Below, piece by piece: positions 14,439-19,614 of a stretch of DNA of 19,614 nt. The position numbers and the translations under genes are program-made. Source of the DNA: an uncultured Collinsella sp. (GTDB taxonomy: Bacteria; Actinomycetota; Coriobacteriia; Coriobacteriales; Coriobacteriaceae); contig UQXP01000031.1 in the NCBI GenBank assembly GCA_900545055.1, forward strand, positions 1-19,614. Direction: 5' to 3'. The notes below the pieces were generated by a model. The model had not been told where the DNA came from, ran no database searches, and worked only from the letters and a program-made list of their open reading frames with translations. Each line of letters begins with the position of its first letter. Position 1 is the first letter of the stretch.

Positions 14439-14676
14439 GGAAATAGAGACACCTGTTGAAAACTTGTCGAAACCACGGGCATAAGGTGTCTAAAACCCAA
14501 CCTGCGGTGATGAAAAGTTTTGCGCAGGTTTTGAACGTGGAAAACCACCCCTGTTGCACACAGGTTGCTGTCGATTCTCTTTCTGGGTCTGACCTGCGTC
14601 TTTGGGAGTAATCAACAGTTTCGTCAGTGCTATTACTATTATTAAGATATTTATATCTATAGAAAGGTATTAAAAG
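14439..14676. other. probable oriC, dnaA-dnaN intergenic region
   Basis: A 238-base non-coding gap in the classical origin position. DnaA-box-like 9-mers: TTTTCAACA at 14454-14462 (-), TTTCGACAA at 14464-14472 (-), TTTTCCACG at 14536-14544 (-, one base from canonical TTTTCCACA) and TAATCAACA at 14609-14617 (+). An inverted repeat AACCTGCG/CGCAGGTT (14499-14506, 14523-14530) and several CAGGTT/CCTGTT words fill the middle. The last 47 bases (14630-14676) are strongly AT-rich and contain a trio run. The dnaN promoter presumably lies here too but is not clear. Confidence 0.75.
14609..14664 (+). other. basal unwinding element: DnaA box, DnaA-trios and AT-rich stretch
   Basis: Order on the plus strand: box-like TAATCAACA (14609-14617), a 12-base GC-containing spacer, then CTA TTA CTA TTA TTA (14630-14644), then an almost pure A/T run to 14660. 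The complementary strand read 3' to 5' gives GAT AAT GAT AAT AAT, the pattern of the DnaA-trio strand in Bacillus. Predicted site of duplex opening; inferred from pattern only. Confidence 0.65.
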
Positions 14677-15780
14677 ATGAAGTTCACCGTCAGCCAGAGC
14701 TCGCTTACACAAGCCATCGGCGTCGTTATGAAGGGTGTCGCTTCGGCATCCACCCTCCCCATCCTGTCGGGCGTGCTCGTTAAGGCCCAAGACGGCATCT
14801 TGGAATTCCAGACCTCTAACTACACCATCTCGATCCGTCATCGCATCGCGGCGCATGTCGAAGAAGAGGGCGAGATGGTTATCCCCTGTAAGATGCTCTC
14901 CAATATCACCAAGACCCTCCCCGATGCCCCGGTCACCTTTGAGCTGTCCGAGCGCCAGGTGCTGATTGGTTGCGAGAAGAGCTCTTTTAGGCTGAACACG
15001 CTCGATGCCAATGACTTCCCCGAGTTTCCGGCCTATGCCATCGAGAGTGCCGTGGAGCTGCCGACCGATGTCTTGTCCGAAATGGTCGGCCGCGTGTGGC
15101 GCGTCACCTCGACCGACAAGGCTCGCCCCATCCTGGGCGGCGTGCACATGAAGGTCGAGAACAACACCGTACGCCTGGTAGCGACCGATTCCTTCCGCTT
15201 GGCCGTGTGCGATACGCAGGTCGAGACCTCGACCCTCGAGGGCTCCTTTGAGCTCAACGTTCCGGCCGACGCCTTTAACGACGCGCTGAACATCATGGCC
15301 AGCCAGGCGACCATCATGATCGGGGCTACCGACACCCAGGTCGTCTTCGAGGCCGGCAACACCACCTACGTGTCGCGCCGCATCGAGGGCGTGTATCCCA
15401 ACTACAAGCAGCTCATCCCCGATTCGTGCGTGACGAGCGTCAAGATCGACGTCGCCGCCTTTAACGCCGCCCTCAAACGCGTGGCCGTTATCGCGAGCGC
15501 CAACCCCGCCGTCAAGTTCGAGATCGATGTCGAGAACGGGCAGATGGGCCTGTCCTCCATTTCCAATGACCAGGACCTTGCGCAGGAGACGATCGATGTC
15601 GAGGCCGAGGGCGAGTCGGGCACCATCGCCTTCAACTACCACTACATCTTCGGCTGCCTCAATGCCCTGTCCAAGGAGAAGGAGATCACGCTGGAGCTCA
15701 AGAGCTACTCGCAGGCGGGCATCTTCAAGTCCTACGACAAGATCAACTACCTGTACCTGGTCATGCCGGTCCGCATCTAG
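14677..15780 (+). CDS. dnaN: DNA polymerase III sliding clamp (beta subunit)
   Basis: A 367-residue clamp made of three similar domains (about 1-120, 121-247, 248-367), the normal length. The start MKFTVSQSSLTQAI and the tail YLVMPVRI match the family, the tail being close to the common YLIMPMRL end. It forms a dimeric ring that tethers polymerase III and other clamp-binding proteins to DNA. ATG at 14677 has AGAAAGG about 9 bases upstream. It follows the origin gap and is followed by recF after only 10 bases, so the two are likely co-transcribed. Confidence 0.97.
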   Translation: MKFTVSQSSLTQAIGVVMKGVASASTLPILSGVLVKAQDGILEFQTSNYTISIRHRIAAHVEEEGEMVIPCKMLSNITKTLPDAPVTFELSERQVLIGCEKSSFRLNTLDANDFPEFPAYAIESAVELPTDVLSEMVGRVWRVTSTDKARPILGGVHMKVENNTVRLVATDSFRLAVCDTQVETSTLEGSFELNVPADAFNDALNIMASQATIMIGATDTQVVFEAGNTTYVSRRIEGVYPNYKQLIPDSCVTSVKIDVAAFNAALKRVAVIASANPAVKFEIDVENGQMGLSSISNDQDLAQETIDVEAEGESGTIAFNYHYIFGCLNALSKEKEITLELKSYSQAGIFKSYDKINYLYLVMPVRI

Positions 15781-15790
15781 CAACCGCCCC

Positions 15791-16897
15791 ATGACCATGT
15801 TCGCCCGCGATCTTTCCGTCGCGCACTACCGCAGCTTCGATAGCTATCGCCTTGCCCTGGACGAGGGCGTGACGATACTTGCGGGACCCAACGCAGCGGG
15901 AAAGACCAATCTCATAGAGGCGCTGCAGCTGCTGACGAGCGGCGCCTCGTTTAGGCATCCGACCGCAGCCGAGCTCGTCCGTGACGGCGTGGGCTCGTGC
16001 AAGGTCGAGCTGAGGCTCGAGGGCGACGGCCGCGTGCTTGATATGGGATTGAGCGCGGGGGACGGTAAGCGCTCGTTTAGCCGCAACGGCAAGAGATGTT
16101 CTGCCGCCGGTGTGCGCGGGGTTCTGCCGAGCGTGCTGTTTTGCCCCGACCATCTGGACATGGTTAAGCGAGGCGCCAGTGTGCGCCGCGCCGCCCTCGA
16201 TGACTTTGGCATGCAACTGAGCGCACGCTATGCCGATCTTGCGAGCACCTATGGGCGCTGCGTGACCCAGCGTAACGCCTTACTCAAGGAGACCTGGTGC
16301 TGCCGCGAGATGCTCGGCGCGTGGAACGATTCGATTGCCCGCGCGGGCTCGGCTCTGCTCGTGCACCGGTTGGCCCTGCTCGACCGGCTGGCGGGCCATC
16401 TGCGCACTGCCTACGGGCAAGTGGCGTCCGGTGAGGCTGCCAACGTGACCTATACGTCCACACTGGGGGATTTGCCCCAGGTCGAGGATCGCGAAGAGCT
16501 GAAGGGCTGGGCGTACGAGCGCATGCTGGCTGCCCTTGATGAGCACGCCGACGAGGAAATTCGCCGCGGCGTGACGCTGGTGGGACCGCATCGCGATGAG
16601 ATTGAGTTTACCGTGGCGGGTCGCTCCGCCCGTTCATTTGCCAGCCAAGGTCAGCAGCGAACGTTGGTTCTAGCCTGGAAGGTGGCGGAGGTGGTCGTGG
16701 CTCGCGATGTCCTGGGCACCGCCCCATTGCTGCTTTTGGACGACGTGATGAGCGAACTCGACGGCGAGCGTCGCGGTGCTTTCCTGCGGCTGATCGGCGA
16801 TGATATCCAGACGGTCATAACCACGACCAACCTGGGGTACTTTACCGATGACCTGCTTGATCGAGCCAAGGTGGTGAGCATGGGTGAGACGTGCTAA
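15791..16897 (+). CDS. recF: DNA replication and repair protein RecF
   Basis: A 368-residue SMC-like ABC ATPase that helps RecO/RecR load RecA at single-strand gaps. Walker A GPNAAGKT is at 32-39, the RecF motif CPDHLDMVKRG with VRRAALDD at 118-138, the ABC signature SQGQQR at 285-290 and Walker B LLLLDDVMSELD at 313-324. The start is set at the ATG at 15791, since the conserved N-terminus begins here and the frame upstream lies antiphase within dnaN; the ATG at 15797 is an alternative. No clear ribosome site is seen, so translation probably depends on dnaN read-through over the 10-base gap. Its end overlaps the next gene by 14 bases. Confidence 0.96.
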   Translation: MTMFARDLSVAHYRSFDSYRLALDEGVTILAGPNAAGKTNLIEALQLLTSGASFRHPTAAELVRDGVGSCKVELRLEGDGRVLDMGLSAGDGKRSFSRNGKRCSAAGVRGVLPSVLFCPDHLDMVKRGASVRRAALDDFGMQLSARYADLASTYGRCVTQRNALLKETWCCREMLGAWNDSIARAGSALLVHRLALLDRLAGHLRTAYGQVASGEAANVTYTSTLGDLPQVEDREELKGWAYERMLAALDEHADEEIRRGVTLVGPHRDEIEFTVAGRSARSFASQGQQRTLVLAWKVAEVVVARDVLGTAPLLLLDDVMSELDGERRGAFLRLIGDDIQTVITTTNLGYFTDDLLDRAKVVSMGETC

Positions 16898-17447
16898 TTA
16901 CGAGCGCGAGAGCGAAACGGTTGCCTTCAGTGGATTTTTGAACGCAGAGCGTCAGCGCATCCTGGCGGCCGCGACACCTGAGCGCCGCGCGCAGATGGAG
17001 GCTGCCGAGGAGTCGCGCGCGGTCTATCGCGCGTGGAACGCGGTGTGCTCGGGCACGCGCGAGGGGCGGCATGTGACGGGCTTGCGCTACCTGCCCGAGT
17101 CCAATGAGCTGCTGGTATATCTCGATTCGCCCTCGTGGACGCAGGAAATGACGCTGTTGCGCGAGATCATCCGCGCGCGCATGGAGCGCGCCGGTGCGCA
17201 TGTGGACGGCCTGGTGTTCAAAACCACCGCGCCCGGTCACACGCCGCCCGCCGCCAAGGAGCGCCTGCGCCCGGCGACGACCGAGCGCCCGTCGGCCCCG
17301 CACGCCGACCTAAGTGAGGCCGAGCGCACCGAGATCGAGCGCCAAGTGGCGCCCATCGAAGACCGAAAACTGCGCGAGGCCCTCGAGAATGCCATGAGAG
17401 CCAGCGCCGAGTGGGCCAAGGGCGTGCAAAGCAAAAAAGAGCCTTAA
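16884..17447 (+). CDS. DUF721 / DciA-like protein
   Basis: A 187-residue protein with a DUF721 (DciA) domain at about 44-115: the conserved W51 in VYRAWNAV, the core LRYLPESNELLVYL and SPSWTQEMTLLREIIRARM, then VDGLVFK. DciA proteins load or operate the DnaB helicase in bacteria without DnaC or DnaI. The recF-DUF721-gyrB position is the actinobacterial one (as Rv0004 in Mycobacterium). Residues 115-187 form a charged Pro/Ala/Arg/Glu tail of low complexity. The start is GTG at 16884, within the end of recF; the SD is weak, so coupling to recF is likely. It is followed by a terminator. The family is clear; helicase loading here is by analogy. Confidence 0.85.
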   Translation: MRRANYERESETVAFSGFLNAERQRILAAATPERRAQMEAAEESRAVYRAWNAVCSGTREGRHVTGLRYLPESNELLVYLDSPSWTQEMTLLREIIRARMERAGAHVDGLVFKTTAPGHTPPAAKERLRPATTERPSAPHADLSEAERTEIERQVAPIEDRKLREALENAMRASAEWAKGVQSKKEP

Positions 17448-17473
17448 ATCGCATCTGGTGGCCTTGTAGAGCC

Positions 17474-17503
17474 AAATACCCTCGTTCCCGAGGGTATTTT
17501 TTT
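17474..17503 (+). terminator. terminator after the recF/DUF721 genes
   Basis: An 11-bp perfect stem (17474-17484 with 17489-17499) and 4-base loop; the run of seven T (17497-17503) starts at the stem's end. It separates dnaN-recF-DUF721 from gyrB, so gyrB needs its own promoter. A weak candidate, TTTACG (17501-17506) then TACACA (17524-17529) at 17 bases, is present. Confidence 0.92.
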
Positions 17504-17552
17504 ACGATAAACTAGTAAGGCTGTACACATTTTCTTGACTGAAGGAGGACGT

Positions 17553-19583
17553 GTGGCAAACGAAAACGATTACGATGGCGGCGAGATTAAGATTCTCGAA
17601 GGTCTCGAGGCCGTTCGTAAGCGCCCGGGCATGTATATCGGCTCGACGAGCGCCAGCGGTCTGCATCACCTGGTGTGGGAGATCGTTGACAACTCCGTCG
17701 ACGAGGCCATGGCCGGTTTCTGCACCGAGATCCAGGTGACGGTCCACGCCGACAACTCCATCACGGTCGTCGACAACGGGCGCGGCATCCCCGTCGACGA
17801 GCACCCTGTTAAAAAGATCCCGACGCTTGAGGTCGTCATGACGATCTTGCACGCCGGCGGTAAGTTCGATAACTCGGCCTATAAGGTCTCGGGCGGCCTG
17901 CACGGCGTTGGCATCTCCGTCGTCAACGCACTGTCCAAGCGCGTGGTCGTTCAGGTTCGTCGCGACGGCAACACCTACGAGATGGAGTTCTCGCGCGGCA
18001 AGACCGTCAAGAAGATGGAGGTCGTGGGCACCTCGGATTCGACGGGCACCACCGTCACCTTCTGGCCCGACGACGAGATCTTCGAGACCTGCATCTACGA
18101 TTTCGATACGCTGCACAACCGTCTGCAGGAGACGGCGTTCCTCAATAAGAACCTCAAGATCGTGCTGACCGACGAGCGCGATGCGACTCCCCACGTGGAG
18201 GAGTTCTGCTACGAGGGCGGCATCATCGACTTCGTCAAGTTCCTCAACGAGGGTAAGGACGTTCCCGAAGCCTTTAAGGAGCCCATCTACATCGAGGGCA
18301 AATCGGACCCGGACGCGCCTGTGACCAAGATGGGCGAGGTCGAGGTTTCCCTGCAGTGGAATAGTGGCTACGGCGAGAACGTCATGTCGTTTGCCAACGA
18401 CATCTACACCCCCGAGGGCGGCATGCACCTTGAGGGCTTCCGCACCGCGCTCACCCGCGTGATCAACGATTACGCGCGCAAGCAGAACCTGCTCAAGGAA
18501 AAAGACGCCAACCTGACCGGCGACGATGTGCGCGAGGGCCTTTCGGCCGTTATCTCGGTCAAGCTGCCCGATCCGCAGTTTGAGGGCCAGACCAAAGCCA
18601 AGCTCGGTAGCTCCTATATGCGCGCGCTCACGCTCAAGATCGTGACCGACGGACTCGCCGATTACCTCGAGGAGCATCCCAAGCCCGCTCGCGAGATCGT
18701 CAAGAAGGCGCAACAGGCCTGCAAGGCGCGAAACGCTGCCCGCAAGGCGCGCGAGGCGACCCGTCGCAAGAGCCTGCTCGAGACGGCGTCCCTGCCCGGT
18801 AAGCTCGCTGACTGCTCGGTACGCGATGCCGAGCTGACCGAGCTCTTCATCGTAGAGGGCGACTCGGCAGGCGGTTCGGCCAAGGACGGCCGTCGCCGAG
18901 ACATCCAGGCGATTCTGCCCCTGCGCGGCAAGATTCTGAACGTCGAGCGCGTTGGTGACCATCGTGCGTTCTCGAGTGACACCATCCAGTCGCTGATTAC
19001 CGCGATCGGCTGCGGCGTCACGACGAGCGCCGGCGACGGCGGCGACTTCGATATCACCAAGGCGCGCTACCACAAGATCATCATCATGACCGATGCAGAC
19101 GTCGACGGTGCGCACATCCGCATCCTGCTGCTGACGTTCTTCTACAAGTACATGCGTCCGCTGATCGATGCCGGCTACGTCTATGTTGCCTGTCCGCCCA
19201 TCTTTGGCATTAAGGTGCGCAACAAGATCCACTACGTGTATCCCAACGGCCGCCAGCCCGAAGACGAGATCCTGCGCGACACCATCCAGAGTCTGGGCCT
19301 GAACCCTGACGACAACGACGAGGACGGCAAGGCCAAGGACGGCAAGATCACCAAGAAGCGCAAGGGCTATACCGTCCAGCGCTACAAGGGCCTGGGCGAG
19401 ATGGACCCCAAGCAGCTTGCCTCGACGACGATGGACCCCAAGACCCGCATCCTGCAGCGCGTATCGATCGAGGACGCCGTGGTGGCAGACCGCGCCGTGC
19501 GCGAGCTGATGGGTTCCGAGGTCGGCTATCGCCGTGAGTACATCGAGAAGCACGCACATGATGCACGATTCCTTGACGCTTAA
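17553..19583 (+). CDS. gyrB: DNA gyrase subunit B
   Basis: A 676-residue ATPase subunit of gyrase, which with GyrA adds negative supercoils. GHKL motifs: EIVDN at 43-47, DNGRGIP at 74-80 and GGLHGVG at 114-120. TOPRIM motifs: EGDSAGG at 435-441 and DADVDG at 514-519; the C-terminal GyrA-contact motif is RYKGLGEM at 610-617. A Lys/Asp-rich stretch at about 585-604 is a small species-type insert. The start is GTG at 17553: AGGAGG ends 4 bases upstream, the same arrangement as in gyrA next door. A TTG six codons earlier would put the ribosome site inside the gene. Type is GyrB rather than ParE by neighbourhood (gyrA follows by 11 bases, origin position). Confidence 0.97.
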   Translation: MANENDYDGGEIKILEGLEAVRKRPGMYIGSTSASGLHHLVWEIVDNSVDEAMAGFCTEIQVTVHADNSITVVDNGRGIPVDEHPVKKIPTLEVVMTILHAGGKFDNSAYKVSGGLHGVGISVVNALSKRVVVQVRRDGNTYEMEFSRGKTVKKMEVVGTSDSTGTTVTFWPDDEIFETCIYDFDTLHNRLQETAFLNKNLKIVLTDERDATPHVEEFCYEGGIIDFVKFLNEGKDVPEAFKEPIYIEGKSDPDAPVTKMGEVEVSLQWNSGYGENVMSFANDIYTPEGGMHLEGFRTALTRVINDYARKQNLLKEKDANLTGDDVREGLSAVISVKLPDPQFEGQTKAKLGSSYMRALTLKIVTDGLADYLEEHPKPAREIVKKAQQACKARNAARKAREATRRKSLLETASLPGKLADCSVRDAELTELFIVEGDSAGGSAKDGRRRDIQAILPLRGKILNVERVGDHRAFSSDTIQSLITAIGCGVTTSAGDGGDFDITKARYHKIIIMTDADVDGAHIRILLLTFFYKYMRPLIDAGYVYVACPPIFGIKVRNKIHYVYPNGRQPEDEILRDTIQSLGLNPDDNDEDGKAKDGKITKKRKGYTVQRYKGLGEMDPKQLASTTMDPKTRILQRVSIEDAVVADRAVRELMGSEVGYRREYIEKHAHDARFLDA

Positions 19584-19594
19584 GAGGAGGTAAC

Positions 19595-19614
19595 GTGGCA
19601 GACGATATCAACAA
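19595..19614 (+). CDS. gyrA: DNA gyrase subunit A, first codons only
   Basis: GTG at 19595 begins VADDIN and runs off the right edge. AGGAGG ends 4 bases upstream and the gyrB stop is 11 bases before. Only six complete codons are present, so identity rests on position after gyrB, the expected gyrA location in this gene order. Confidence 0.75.

Noticed and set aside
14499..14530. Inverted repeat as a dnaA terminator
   Set aside because: The loop is 16 bases and no T-tract follows, so it is better treated as an origin dyad.
15527..15790. Extended recF start within dnaN
   Set aside because: The extra 88 codons are an Arg/Ser-rich out-of-frame reading of dnaN; RecF homology begins at the ATG at 15791.
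14422..15798. Open frame of 458 codons on the minus strand across dnaN and the origin gap
   Set aside because: Shadow of dnaN; it would also have to read through the AT-rich origin and has no domain signature.
17502..19559. Open frame of 685 codons on the minus strand opposite gyrB
   Set aside because: Antiphase shadow of a high-GC gene; composition is Leu/Val/Ala/Asp/Gly/His-rich without recognisable motifs, and the plus strand encodes unmistakable GyrB.

Overview
The window looks like the replication-origin region of an actinobacterial chromosome, most likely class Coriobacteriia (Collinsella-like). That placement is inferred from gene order, frequent GTG/TTG starts, fairly high GC and protein character; no database search was possible. 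The core order is the conserved one around dnaA: (minus strand, reading leftward) rpmH, rnpA, yidD, yidC, jag/khpB, rsmG, parA, parB; (plus strand, reading rightward) an ATPase gene, dnaA, dnaN, recF, a DUF721/DciA-like gene, gyrB and the first codons of gyrA.

Layout. 1-791: 3' part of a WYL-domain regulator (+). 788-4641: dinG-type exonuclease/helicase and ddl, overlapping by 7 bases (-). 4727-5779: rlmN (+), closed by a strong hairpin terminator. 5979-8793: rsmG, parA, parB and a small membrane protein (-), an AT-richer segment with three perfect parS sites at exactly 39-base spacing between rsmG and parA. 8890-11018: jag, yidC, yidD, rnpA, rpmH (-), driven by a good promoter at 11091-11120. 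11019-11363: a 345-base intergenic region holding the rpmH promoter and one half of a probable origin. 11364-14438: an uncharacterised GHKL ATPase with a long Gln-rich linker and C-terminal winged helix, then dnaA 15 bases later. 14439-14676: the other half of the origin, with DnaA-box-like repeats, a DnaA-trio run and an AT-rich stretch. 14677-17447: dnaN, recF and the DUF721 gene, tightly packed, with an intrinsic terminator. 17553-end: gyrB and gyrA.

How it works together. DnaA, its probable boxes on both sides of the ATPase-dnaA pair, the unwinding element, the clamp (DnaN), a probable helicase loader (DciA-like), RecF and gyrase form the initiation and fork module. ParA/ParB/parS segregate the newly copied origin. 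The rpmH-rnpA-yidD-yidC-jag block serves ribosome, RNase P and membrane-insertion functions.

Most notable points: (1) the ATPase/Gln-rich/winged-helix protein beside dnaA; (2) a repeated non-canonical DnaA-box-like 9-mer, TTTTCAACA, four exact copies between 11218 and 14462 and none noticed elsewhere by eye; (3) a DnaA recognition helix reading GNRNHSTV instead of the usual GGRDHSTV, which could match the altered box; (4) a five-unit DnaA-trio run next to an AT-rich unwinding stretch before dnaN; (5) parS-like sites inside dnaA and after rlmN in addition to the three-site array.
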